The position numbers and the translations under genes were made by a program. Under the pieces are notes generated by a model. It made no database searches, had not been told where the DNA came from, and was given only the letters and a program-made list of their open reading frames with translations. 6,137 bases of DNA, taken from the NCBI GenBank assembly GCA_041612035.1, contig JBFILX010000142.1, positions 1-6,137 on the forward strand, given 5' to 3'. Origin of the DNA: SZUA-320 sp041612035 (GTDB lineage: Bacteria; Gemmatimonadota; Gemmatimonadetes; Gemmatimonadales; GWC2-71-9). Of the stretch, positions 1-6,132 are shown piece after piece. Position 1 is the stretch's first letter. Every line of letters begins with the position of its first letter.

Positions 1-738
1 GGCCGGGTCGCCGTGGGCACCATGCTGGTGGAACTGCGCCAGCCGGTGGTCATGGGCTGGCTGGCCGATGCCGGTCTCGACTTCGTCATCGTGGACGGGG
101 AGCACGGGCCCTTCACGGTGGAGACGGTGGCCGACCTGTCCCGGGCGGCCCGGGCCGCCGGGGTCACGCCGATCGTGCGGATCCCCGAACTCGGCTACGC
201 CCAGGTGACCGGCCCGCTCGACGCCGGGGCCCAGGGGATCATGCTCCCGCGGGTCACCGGCCCGGCCCAGGTGGAGGAGTGCCTGGGTTACATGAAGTAC
301 CCGCCCGCGGGCCGCCGCGGCGCCGTGCTGGCGCGGGGCCACACGGGGTTCCGGGGCGGGCCGCTGGCCGAGACCCTGGCCGGGCTCAACCGGGAGAGCG
401 TCCTGGTGGTGCAGGTGGAGACCGCGGAAGCGGTGGAGCGGCTGGACGAGATCCTGGTGGTGCCCGGGGTGGACGCGGCGCTGGTGGGGCCCACCGATCT
501 CTCCCTCTCGCTCGGCGTGCCCGGCCGGCTCGACGACCCGGTGCTCACCGGGGCGATCGAGCGCACCCTCGCGGCCTGCCAGCGGCACGGCGTCGTCCCC
601 GCCATCCACACCAACGAAGTGGCCCGCACCGCGGCCTGGGCCCGGCGCGGGATGCGGATGGTGAGCATCGCCAGCGAGGCCGCGCTGCTGGGTGAGGGGG
701 TGCGCGCCGCGGTCCGCGCGATCCGGGAGCCCGCGTGA
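1..738 (+). CDS. HpcH/HpaI-family class II aldolase, 5' end outside the window
   Basis: This is a metal-dependent pyruvate-type aldolase of the HpcH/HpaI (4-hydroxy-2-oxoheptanedioate / 2-keto-3-deoxy-rhamnonate aldolase) family. Members cleave or form 2-keto-3-deoxy sugar acids or similar hydroxy-keto acids in the cytosol, giving pyruvate plus an aldehyde. The frame is open from base 1 with no stop. A GTG at 13 exists, but the residues before it (GRVAV, then GTMLVEL) match the usual family N-terminus, so about 10-20 residues are missing on the left. Counting from the GTG at 13, the family residues are in place: His31 in DGEHGPF (catalytic base region), Arg56 in VRIPE (substrate carboxylate), Glu136 in QVETAEA and Asp162 in GPTDLS (metal ligands), plus the KYPPAGRRG loop at 95-103. 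The protein looks active. The exact substrate cannot be read from the sequence. Its stop overlaps the start of the transporter gene by four bases, so the two are probably cotranslated. Confidence 0.9.
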   Translation, partial: GRVAVGTMLVELRQPVVMGWLADAGLDFVIVDGEHGPFTVETVADLSRAARAAGVTPIVRIPELGYAQVTGPLDAGAQGIMLPRVTGPAQVEECLGYMKYPPAGRRGAVLARGHTGFRGGPLAETLAGLNRESVLVVQVETAEAVERLDEILVVPGVDAALVGPTDLSLSLGVPGRLDDPVLTGAIERTLAACQRHGVVPAIHTNEVARTAAWARRGMRMVSIASEAALLGEGVRAAVRAIREPA

Positions 739-2966
739 GCCCCCTCGGCCGGCCCAGTGCCGCCCCGGGCCACGGGTTCGGGACGGCCCCGGTCTTCCTG
801 GCCAGCATCAGCACCATCCTGGGGGCGATCCTCTTCCTCCGGTTCGGCTACGCGGTGGCCCACGTGGGGTTCGCCGGCACGGTGCTGATCGTCATCCTGG
901 GCCACCTGGTCACCATCCCCACCGCGCTCGCCATCGCCGAGATCGCCACCAACCGCCGGGTGGAGGGGGGCGGCGAGTACTTCATCATCTCCCGCTCGTT
1001 CGGCCGCTCGATCGGCGGGGCGATCGGGGTGGCGCTCTTCATGTCGCAGGCGGTCTCGGTGGCGTTCTACATGATCGCCTTCGCCGAGGCCTTCCGGCCC
1101 CTGGGGCCCTGGGTGGAGGGGACCCTCGGGGTGGCGTTCGACCCGCGCATGGTGAGTCTCCCGGCTACGCTCGTGCTGGGCTGGCTGGTGCTGAGCCGGG
1201 GCGCTGCGCTGGGGGTGAAGGCGCTGTGGGCGGTGGTGGCCGTGCTGGCCGTGTCGCTGGCGCTCTTCTTCCTGGGCCGGCCGCTGGAGACCACCGAACT
1301 CACCGGGGCCGGCACCCTGGCCGACCCCGACCCGTTCATCCTGGTCTTCGCCATCGTCTTCCCGGCCTTCACGGGGATGACCGCGGGGGTGGGGCTCTCG
1401 GGCGACCTGGCCAATCCGCGGAAGTCGATCCCGCTGGGGGTGATGTCGGCCACCCTCACCGGGTTCGGGATGTACATCTGGGTGGCCTACAAGCTCGCGT
1501 CGTCGGCGCCGCCCGAGGTGCTGGCGGGCCGCGAGCTGGTGATGGCGGACATCGCGCTCTGGGGCCCCATCATCCCCGTGGGGCTGGCGGCGGCCACCAT
1601 CTCCTCGGCCATCGGGTCGATCCTGGTGGCGCCCCGCACCGTGCAGGCCCTGGCCTCGGACCGGGTGATGCCGGCCCCCCGGCTCAACCGGTTCCTCTCC
1701 CGGGGTCACGGACCGGCCAACGAGCCGCGCAACGCCACCCTGCTCACCGCCGGGCTCGCGCTGGTGACGGTGCTGCTGGGGAACGTGGACATCGTGGCCC
1801 GGATCATCTCGATGTTCTTCATGCTCACCTACGGCGCGCTCTGCACCATCAGCGCCCTGGAGCACTTCGCGGCCCGGCCCAGCTACCGGCCCAGCTTCCG
1901 GAGCAAGTGGTACCTGAGCGTGCTGGGCTCGCTCATGTGCCTCCTGCTCATGTTCCAGATGGACCCCTTCTACGCCCTGGTCGCCATCCTGGCGCTGGGC
2001 GGGCTCTACTGGTTCATGCGGCCCCGGGACGGGGGCAGCGACCTGTCGGCGATCTTCCAGGGGGTGATGACCCAGGCCACCCGGTACTCCCACCTCAAGC
2101 TGCAGGCCAGCACCGCGGCGCAGCAGCGGGCGGAGGAGTGGCGGCCCAGCGTGGTGATGGTGAACAGCCGGACCTTCGAGCGGTCGGCCCCGATCGAGTT
2201 CTTCGGCTGGCTCTGCAGCCGGCACGGGTTCGGCGCCTACCTGCATTTCATCCCGGGCGAGGTGGGCCCCGCCACCTTCAAGGCGAGCCGCGCGGTGCTG
2301 CGCGACCTGATCGACCTGATCCACCGCCGCCGCAGCGCGGTGTACGTGGACACCCTGGTCTCGCCCACCCCGGAGCGGGCCATCGCCCAGGCGCTCCAGT
2401 TCCCCGGGGTGTCGGGGGTGGAGAACAACACCATCCTGTTCGAGTTCGCGGTGGAGGACCCCGAGCCGATCCTGCTGGAGGCGTGGGTGGGGGCGCACCT
2501 GGCGGCGACGATGCGGATGAACACCCTGGTGCTCCGCCACACCCCGCACTTCTTCGGGGCCCGGGGGACGATCCACGTCTGGCTCACCTGGCACGATTAC
2601 AAGAACGCCAACCTGATGATCCTGCTGGCCTACATCGTCGTGGGCCACCGCGACTGGCAGGACGCCGTGATCGAGATCTTCGCCGCGTTCCCCCAGGAGG
2701 AGGTGGAGGCCCAGCGGGAGAAGCTGCTGGAGATGGTCACCAGCGGGCGGCTCCCCATCAGCCAGAAGAACCTGCGGATCTTCCCCACCGACGACCGGGT
2801 GGACTTCGGCCGGCTGGTGGAGGAGCACTCCGCCCGGGCCGACCTGGTGGTGTTCGGGTTCACCGAGAGCCGGCTGCGGGAGAAGGGGCCGGAGCTCTTC
2901 CGGCGGCACGCGGGGCTGCGGGACGTGCTCTTCGTCTCCGCCGAACAGGAGATCCTGATCAGCTAG
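735..2966 (+). CDS. SLC12-like cation-chloride cotransporter (APC superfamily) with C-terminal regulatory domain
   Basis: This is a 743-residue inner-membrane transporter of the APC superfamily, most like the SLC12 (NKCC/NCC/KCC) cation-chloride cotransporters. About 12 helices fit within residues 17-428. Family signatures are in order: the broken TM1 (ILGAILFLR, 28-36), IATNRRVEGGGEYFIISRS (70-88), Tyr112 in TM3, the broken TM6 FPAFTGMTAG (209-218) followed by SGDLANP, TM8 ATISSAIGSILVAP (287-300) followed by the QALASD motif, GPANEPRN (326-333) and Tyr366 in TM10. The soluble part (about 465-743) matches the SLC12 C-terminal domain: RPSVVMVN (470-477), GTIHVWLTWHD (611-621), then FGFTESR near the end. 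The TM8 Ser290-Ser291 pair corresponds to the Na+ site of NKCC/NCC, which KCCs lack, so Na+ coupling is likely; the ions are inferred. The N-terminus before TM1 is only about 16 residues, without the long phosphorylated tail of animal proteins. The GTG start at 735 has GGGAG at 725-729, five bases upstream, and overlaps the aldolase stop. A general amino-acid permease is the less likely alternative. Confidence 0.88.
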   Translation: MSPLGRPSAAPGHGFGTAPVFLASISTILGAILFLRFGYAVAHVGFAGTVLIVILGHLVTIPTALAIAEIATNRRVEGGGEYFIISRSFGRSIGGAIGVALFMSQAVSVAFYMIAFAEAFRPLGPWVEGTLGVAFDPRMVSLPATLVLGWLVLSRGAALGVKALWAVVAVLAVSLALFFLGRPLETTELTGAGTLADPDPFILVFAIVFPAFTGMTAGVGLSGDLANPRKSIPLGVMSATLTGFGMYIWVAYKLASSAPPEVLAGRELVMADIALWGPIIPVGLAAATISSAIGSILVAPRTVQALASDRVMPAPRLNRFLSRGHGPANEPRNATLLTAGLALVTVLLGNVDIVARIISMFFMLTYGALCTISALEHFAARPSYRPSFRSKWYLSVLGSLMCLLLMFQMDPFYALVAILALGGLYWFMRPRDGGSDLSAIFQGVMTQATRYSHLKLQASTAAQQRAEEWRPSVVMVNSRTFERSAPIEFFGWLCSRHGFGAYLHFIPGEVGPATFKASRAVLRDLIDLIHRRRSAVYVDTLVSPTPERAIAQALQFPGVSGVENNTILFEFAVEDPEPILLEAWVGAHLAATMRMNTLVLRHTPHFFGARGTIHVWLTWHDYKNANLMILLAYIVVGHRDWQDAVIEIFAAFPQEEVEAQREKLLEMVTSGRLPISQKNLRIFPTDDRVDFGRLVEEHSARADLVVFGFTESRLREKGPELFRRHAGLRDVLFVSAEQEILIS

Positions 2967-2986
2967 CCGGGCTCGCGCGACCGGCC
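2964..2986. terminator. Possible weak bidirectional hairpin between convergent genes
   Basis: The 20-base gap between the transporter stop and the convergent minus-strand stop contains a GCCGG (2966-2970) / CCGGC (2981-2985) stem around the small palindrome TCGCGCGA (2973-2980). There is no T tract on either side and the stem is only five pairs, so a terminator role is weak inference from its position. Confidence 0.22.
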
Positions 2987-3688
2987 TCAGCGATCGGCGT
3001 GGGCGGGCAGCGCGGGGCGGGTGGTGAGCCGGGTGGCGATCTGGTCCATCTGTCGGGCCCGGGTCCGGGCCCAGCGGGGGACCAGGGCGGCGCCCCAGGA
3101 GAACATCCCGAGCCCCGCGAGCCCCACAGTGATCAGCGCGACGAGGCCGCCGGGGTCGTTGCCCACGACGCCGGCCACGGTGAGCCCCGCGATGAGCGCG
3201 CCGGCCATCCCGCCGAGCGCCACCCCGCCGAGGAGCATCCCGCGGGCGTTCCAGTTCAGGGTGCCGAGCCGGACCCGGTCGCCCAGGGCGGTGGGCTCGA
3301 CGATGCAGTGCAGGTTGCCGTTGCGCCACTGGCGGAGCGACCCGTCCCGCTCCACCTGGCCCACCGCGGCGAAGGTGCCGCGCAACTCCACGACCAGCTG
3401 CTCCCACTCGGCGTCGCTGAGCCGCCGGTCCAACTGCACGGTGCGGCCCACCGCGATCGGGAACCCGAGCAGGGTTCGCCGCGAGCGCTCGGGCTCGGCG
3501 TCGAGGGCGCGGGCGGCGTCGGCCACCAGCGCGGGCGCGATCCCCACCTCGTGCCCGATCGCCTGCAACTGGGCCAGGGTCATGCCCTGGCCAGCCCGCG
3601 CGGGAAGGGTGGGGGCCGTGGTCTGGGCGGTGGCGGCGCGCTCGAAGATGGCGGCCACCTCTTGCTCGTCGTAGCGTCGTTCGGCCAT
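2987..3688 (-). CDS. Hypothetical two-helix membrane protein with N-terminal helical motif
   Basis: A 233-residue protein of unknown function. The N-terminal part (about 4-65) is soluble and helical. It starts RRYDEQEVAAIFERAA, then after a Pro/Thr/Ala linker comes a second stretch, MTLAQLQAIGHEVGIAPALV (36-55). I recall similar 'EV..IF.RA..Q' plus 'L..IG.EVGI.P..V' modules heading many hypothetical membrane proteins in Gemmatimonadota-like and related genomes, but I know no assigned role. Residues about 72-148 form a soluble middle part, possibly beta-rich (VGRTVQLDRRLSDAEW; NGNLHCIVEPTALGDRVRLG). Two Gly-rich hydrophobic segments follow (about 150-175 and 180-203), then a short Arg-rich tail, which suggests a cytoplasmic C-terminus. 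The ATG (complement of 3686-3688) is the natural start because the family-like motif begins at residue 4; no good Shine-Dalgarno site precedes it. It is a lone leftward gene between rightward ones. Confidence 0.8.
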   Translation of the reverse strand: MAERRYDEQEVAAIFERAATAQTTAPTLPARAGQGMTLAQLQAIGHEVGIAPALVADAARALDAEPERSRRTLLGFPIAVGRTVQLDRRLSDAEWEQLVVELRGTFAAVGQVERDGSLRQWRNGNLHCIVEPTALGDRVRLGTLNWNARGMLLGGVALGGMAGALIAGLTVAGVVGNDPGGLVALITVGLAGLGMFSWGAALVPRWARTRARQMDQIATRLTTRPALPAHADR

Positions 3689-3692
3689 GATG

Positions 3693-3726
3693 CGGGCAAA
3701 TTGTCCGGAGCCGGGCCGACAGGCAA
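3693..3726 (-). promoter_or_regulatory. Tentative leftward promoter for the two-helix membrane protein
   Basis: Read on the minus strand, TTGCCT (complement of 3721-3726) and GACAAT (complement of 3700-3705) are separated by 15 bases and each match the sigma-70 consensus at four of six positions. This is the most AT-rich part of the divergent gap. Transcription would begin only a few bases before the ATG, which agrees with the missing ribosome site but is not proof. The spacing is shorter than ideal. Confidence 0.22.
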
Positions 3727-3762
3727 GACGCGACGGCTCCCGTGCACGCTTCTCCGACCCCC

Positions 3763-3766
3763 GGAG
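3763..3766 (+). promoter_or_regulatory. Ribosome binding site that decides the DUF6653-like start
   Basis: GGAG sits five bases before ATG 3772. The alternative upstream GTG at 3742 lacks a comparable purine-rich site, so the later start is preferred. Confidence 0.5.
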
Positions 3767-3771
3767 CCCCG

Positions 3772-4278
3772 ATGACCTTCGAGCGCCGGCTTGCCGCGGT
3801 CCTGGCCATGGACGACGCCACCTGGCTCCGGCACGCGAACCCGTGGAGCGTGTGGACCCGCGCCACGGTCCTCCCCCTGGTGATCCTGGCGGTCTGGAGC
3901 CGGGCCTGGCTGGGCTGGTGGTCGCTGGTGCCGGTGGCGGTGGCGGTGCTCTGGATGTGGCTCAATCCGAGGATCTTCCGCGCGCCCGCCACCACCGACC
4001 ACTGGGCGTCGCGCGGGGTGCTGGGGGAGCGGGTCTGGCTCAACCGCGACCGGGTGCCGGTGCCGCTCCACCACCGGCGGGCGCCGGTGGTGCTGAACGC
4101 CGTGACCGGGGTGGGGAGCGTGCTGGTGATCTTCGGGCTGGTCCAGTTCGCCCCGTGGCCCACCCTGCTGGGCGCCGTGCTCATCTACGCCGGCAAGCTC
4201 TGGTTCCTGGATCGCATGGTCTGGCTCTACCAGGACATGCGCGCGGCCCACCCGGCCTACCGGGCCTGGCTCTACTGA
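3772..4278 (+). CDS. DUF6653-like membrane protein
   Basis: A 168-residue membrane protein that looks like the uncharacterised DUF6653 family; the name is from memory of its hallmark N-terminal pattern. The signature parts are W18-L-R-H-A-N-P-W-S-V-W-T-R30, the W-L-N-P-R67 segment after the second helix, and WASRGVLGER (78-87). Four hydrophobic segments fit: about 31-47, 50-65, 106-126 and 130-146, with many Trp residues near the membrane edges. The C-terminus (DMRAAHPAYRAW) is short and soluble. No catalytic or ligand motif is recognisable and the function is unknown. I chose ATG 3772 because GGAG at 3763-3766 lies five bases upstream and the family-like sequence begins soon after; a GTG at 3742 in the same frame would add ten low-complexity residues (HASPTPGAP). 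The stop overlaps the next start by one base (TGATG), which suggests translational coupling with the ArsC-like gene. Confidence 0.8.
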   Translation: MTFERRLAAVLAMDDATWLRHANPWSVWTRATVLPLVILAVWSRAWLGWWSLVPVAVAVLWMWLNPRIFRAPATTDHWASRGVLGERVWLNRDRVPVPLHHRRAPVVLNAVTGVGSVLVIFGLVQFAPWPTLLGAVLIYAGKLWFLDRMVWLYQDMRAAHPAYRAWLY

Positions 4279-4724
4279 TGCCGACCGCTCCGCCACGGGG
4301 GGGCGAGCGGGCCGCCCCGCTCCGGCTGCTGTTCGTCTGCGTGGAGAACGCCAACCGGAGCCAGATGGCCCAGGCCTTCGCGCGGATCCACGGGGGCGAG
4401 GGGGTCGAGGCGTACAGCGCGGGGTCGCGGCCCTCCGGGCGCGTCAACCCGAAGGCGATCGCGGCGATGGCCGAGCTGGGCTACGACCTGGGTACGCACG
4501 AGAGCACGTCGCTCGACGCGATTCCCGACGCGGAGTACGATTTCGTCGCGACGATGGGATGCGGCGACGCCTGCCCGATGGTGCGCGCCCGACGGCGGGA
4601 GGACTGGGAGATCCCCGACCCACGCGACCTCCCGCCCGAGCAGTTCCGCCGGGTGCGCGACCTGATCGAGGCGCGGGTCGTGGCCGCGCTCCGATCGCTG
4701 ACCGCCGGTCCCGGGGGGCGGTAG
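4278..4724 (+). CDS. arsC: ArsC-like arsenate reductase / low-molecular-weight protein tyrosine phosphatase family
   Basis: A 148-residue cytosolic protein of the low-molecular-weight phosphatase fold, in the branch usually annotated as arsenate reductase, which reduces As(V) to As(III). The phosphate-binding loop is C21-V-E-N-A-N-R27-S-Q-M-A (CX5R), with Cys21 as nucleophile and Arg27 as oxyanion ligand. Next come YSAGSRPSGRVNPKAIAAM (46-64), which is typical of the family, and the redox segment MGCGDACP with Cys95 and Cys99. The general-acid Asp-Pro pair is at 114-115 (IPDP), and the C-terminal helix includes FRRVRDLIEARV. The two distal cysteines could relay the disulfide to thioredoxin. 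Their spacing (CX3C) is tighter than in the classic plasmid pI258 enzyme, and the position of that enzyme's second P-loop cysteine is Asn26 here. No arsR, arsB or acr3 is in view, so the arsenate role is family-based; a phosphatase role is possible. The ATG overlaps the preceding stop by one base. Confidence 0.85.
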   Translation: MPTAPPRGGERAAPLRLLFVCVENANRSQMAQAFARIHGGEGVEAYSAGSRPSGRVNPKAIAAMAELGYDLGTHESTSLDAIPDAEYDFVATMGCGDACPMVRARRREDWEIPDPRDLPPEQFRRVRDLIEARVVAALRSLTAGPGGR

Positions 4725-4736
4725 CCCTCCGGGTGC

Positions 4737-4765
4737 TTGTCGGGCCTCGGTCCGGGTCGTAGTCT
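4737..4765 (+). promoter_or_regulatory. Candidate sigma-70-type promoter before the small membrane protein gene
   Basis: After the ArsC-like stop lies the longest AT-richer pocket of the right half. TTGTCG (4737-4742) is a four-of-six match to a -35 box. It is followed 17 bases later by TAGTCT (4760-4765); the overlapping TAGAGT (4765-4770) is a better -10 match but would give a 22-base spacer. Either would place a start roughly 15-25 bases before ATG 4791. It suggests the last three genes have their own transcript. Confidence 0.35.
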
Positions 4766-4790
4766 AGAGTACCCTCTCCCGGCGGCTCCC

Positions 4791-5126
4791 ATGCGCACCG
4801 TTCCCGTGTTCCTCCTGAGCTGGTTTTCCGCCGGCCTCCTGGCCGTGGCGGGGTCGATCGTGGGCAACGCCTACGGCCGCTGGGGGCTCGTCGGCGGCGC
4901 GGTGGCGGGCGGCCTCCTGGGGGTGGCGGCGGCGGTCCGGGTGTCGGGCCGGATGGGGTGGCTTCCGGCCGGCGTCCTCCGCGGCGCCTTCCTGGGCGGG
5001 GTGGTCGGCTTCGCCGTCGCCCTCCCCGTTGCGGTGCTCAGCCTGGACACCCCGGTGGGCCCGGCGATGAGCGCGGGCCTGGTGGGGGCGGGCGTCCTGC
5101 TGGGCGCGGGCGCGGCCCGCCGGTGA
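4791..5126 (+). CDS. Small Gly/Ala-rich hydrophobic membrane protein, function unknown
   Basis: A 111-residue, very hydrophobic protein. Four short membrane segments fit: about 4-26 (VPVFLLSWFSAGLLAVAGS...), 31-50 (LVGGAVAGGLLGVAAAV), 58-84 (LPAGVLRGAFLGGVVGFAVALPVAVL) and 90-108 (VGPAMSAGLVGAGVLLGAGA). Small-residue (Gly/Ala) spacing suggests tightly packed helices. There is no charged or catalytic signature, and I do not recognise the family. ATG 4791 is preferred over the in-frame TTG at 4737, because residues encoded before it are Pro/Gly-rich without hydrophobic character and because a candidate promoter lies inside that stretch. No clear Shine-Dalgarno site is seen before the ATG. The stop is embedded in the next gene's GTG start (GTGA overlap), so it is probably cotranslated with the DHFR-like gene. 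Confidence 0.65.
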   Translation: MRTVPVFLLSWFSAGLLAVAGSIVGNAYGRWGLVGGAVAGGLLGVAAAVRVSGRMGWLPAGVLRGAFLGGVVGFAVALPVAVLSLDTPVGPAMSAGLVGAGVLLGAGAARR

Positions 5127-5650
5127 CGAGGCGGGTGCGCTACGAGGTGGCGATGAGCCTGGACGGCTACATCGCGGGCCCCAAGGGCGAGTTCGACTGG
5201 ATCCCCGAGGACCCCGACATCGACTTCGGGGCGCTCCTGGGTTCGTTCGACACCCTGGTGATGGGCCGGAAGACCTGGGAGGTGGCGCGCCAGCACGGCG
5301 GGGCCGGGATGCCGGGGATGGCCGCCTACGTCATCTCCCGAACCCTCGGGCCGGCCGACTGCCCGGACGCCACGGTGTCCGACGATCCCGCGGCGGTCGT
5401 GGGCCAGCTCAAGGCGGCCCCGGGGAAGGACATCTGGCTCTTCGGCGGCGGCGTGCTGTTCCGGAACATGCTGGAGCTGGGGCTGGTGGACGGGGTCGAG
5501 GTGGCGGTGGTCCCGATCGTCCTGGGGGGCGGGATCCCCTTCCTCCCGGGCCCTGCCCCCGCCACCCGGCTTCGGCTCGAGTCGCACGTCGTCTACCCGA
5601 AGTCCGGCATCGTGAAGCTGGGCTACGCCGTCGCCCGGTCGGGCGCCTGA
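5123..5650 (+). CDS. Dihydrofolate reductase-fold / RibD C-terminal domain protein
   Basis: A 175-residue cytosolic protein of the RibD C-terminal / DHFR-like reductase family (the group containing small stand-alone proteins such as YwjB and YyaP). These have the NADPH-binding DHFR fold, but their natural substrates are mostly unknown; it is not expected to be a true FolA. Visible family parts are the first strand and loop VAMSLDGYIAGPKGEFDWI (9-27), then DIDFGALL, the VMGRKTWE helix start (46-53), AYVISRTL (68-75), the nucleotide-binding glycine motif LFGGGVLFRNML (106-117), and the closing VPIVLGGGIPFLP (130-142). The length is normal for the family and all core motifs are intact. The GTG at 5123 is chosen because it sits in the GTGA overlap with the previous stop and leaves a typical short N-terminus (TRRVRYEV). 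Two bases separate its stop from the SRPBCC start, so the pair is likely cotranscribed. Confidence 0.88.
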   Translation: MTRRVRYEVAMSLDGYIAGPKGEFDWIPEDPDIDFGALLGSFDTLVMGRKTWEVARQHGGAGMPGMAAYVISRTLGPADCPDATVSDDPAAVVGQLKAAPGKDIWLFGGGVLFRNMLELGLVDGVEVAVVPIVLGGGIPFLPGPAPATRLRLESHVVYPKSGIVKLGYAVARSGA

Positions 5651-5652
5651 CC

Positions 5653-6099
5653 GTGCGGGGGGACCGGCCGGGTGGCCCGATCCGTTGGCGGATGCACCTC
5701 CCGGTGGCCCCGGAACGGGTGTACGAGGCCTTCGACACCGACCGGGGGCGGGCCGCGTTCTGGGCCGAGTCGGCGGTGGAGCGCGAGGGGGCGATCGAGT
5801 TCCGGTTCGTGAACGGGATGACCTGGCGGAGCCGGGTGCTGGAGCGTCGTCCTCCATCGGTCTGGGCGATCGACTACCTGGGCGGCCCGGTCCGGGTGGA
5901 CCTGGCCCCGGACGGGGCGGGGGGAGGGGGGACCGACCTCCTCCTCACCCACGAGGGAGTGGACCCGGCGGAGTGGAACGAGGTGCACGCCGGCTGGCTC
6001 AACGTGCTCTTCCCGCTCAAGGCGTGGCTGGCCCACGGGGTGGACCTCCGGAACCACGACCCCGCCCGCACCTGGGAGCGGGGGTACGCCGACCAGTAG
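5653..6099 (+). CDS. SRPBCC / AHSA1-like (START-fold) protein
   Basis: A 148-residue protein of the SRPBCC superfamily, the helix-grip fold that forms a deep hydrophobic ligand pocket; close bacterial relatives are annotated as AHSA1/activator of Hsp90-like or simply SRPBCC. The first strand and helix are IRWRMHLPVAPERVYEAF (10-27), followed by FWAESAVEREGAIEFRF, a Gly-rich turn (DGAGGGGTDL, about 87-96), the strand LLLTHEGVD, and the long C-terminal helix WNEVHAGWLNVLFPLKAWLAHG. The tail LRNHDP...WERGYADQ is a pattern I recall from this subfamily. GTG 5653 is preferred over ATG 5692 because the later start would delete the first strand. No enzyme activity can be assigned; ligand binding is the family expectation. 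It follows the DHFR-like gene by two bases and is the last gene before a probable terminator. Confidence 0.83.
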   Translation: MRGDRPGGPIRWRMHLPVAPERVYEAFDTDRGRAAFWAESAVEREGAIEFRFVNGMTWRSRVLERRPPSVWAIDYLGGPVRVDLAPDGAGGGGTDLLLTHEGVDPAEWNEVHAGWLNVLFPLKAWLAHGVDLRNHDPARTWERGYADQ

Positions 6100-6106
6100 C
6101 GGGCCC

Positions 6107-6132
6107 AGTGGCCCCCGCATGCGGGGGCTGCT
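6107..6132 (+). terminator. Probable transcription terminator hairpin
   Basis: Eight bases after the SRPBCC stop, a perfect 18-base palindrome at 6111-6128 can fold into a GCCCCCG / CGGGGGC stem with a CATG loop. Wobble and Watson-Crick pairs may extend it to 6107-6132. The following bases (TGCTTGACC) have few Ts and the window ends, so a canonical U tract is not shown. Location and stem strength favour termination of the upstream cluster. Confidence 0.55.

Noticed and set aside
3742..3771. GTG 3742 as the start of the DUF6653-like gene.
   Set aside because: It adds ten Pro/Ala/Ser-type residues without family resemblance, and the ATG at 3772 has a well-placed GGAG.
692..3775. Long plus-strand open frame (about 1027 codons) in another frame over the transporter.
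   Set aside because: The translation is Gly/Arg/Pro-rich with no recognisable domain, while the overlapping 735-2966 frame carries a full set of SLC12 motifs.
288..4184. Very long open frame (about 1298 codons) on the minus strand.
   Set aside because: It runs antisense to the aldolase and the transporter and across other clear genes. Its translation is low-complexity Arg/Gly/Pro/His-rich with no family motif, as expected from high-GC codon bias removing stops.
4701..4722. ACCGCC / GGCGGT inverted repeat at the end of the ArsC-like gene.
   Set aside because: Six-pair stem with a ten-base loop inside the coding sequence and no T tract; expected by chance at this base composition.
4871..5857. 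Minus-strand open frame opposite the small membrane protein, DHFR-like and SRPBCC genes.
   Set aside because: Pro/Arg-rich translation without motifs; it is a shadow of three good plus-strand genes.
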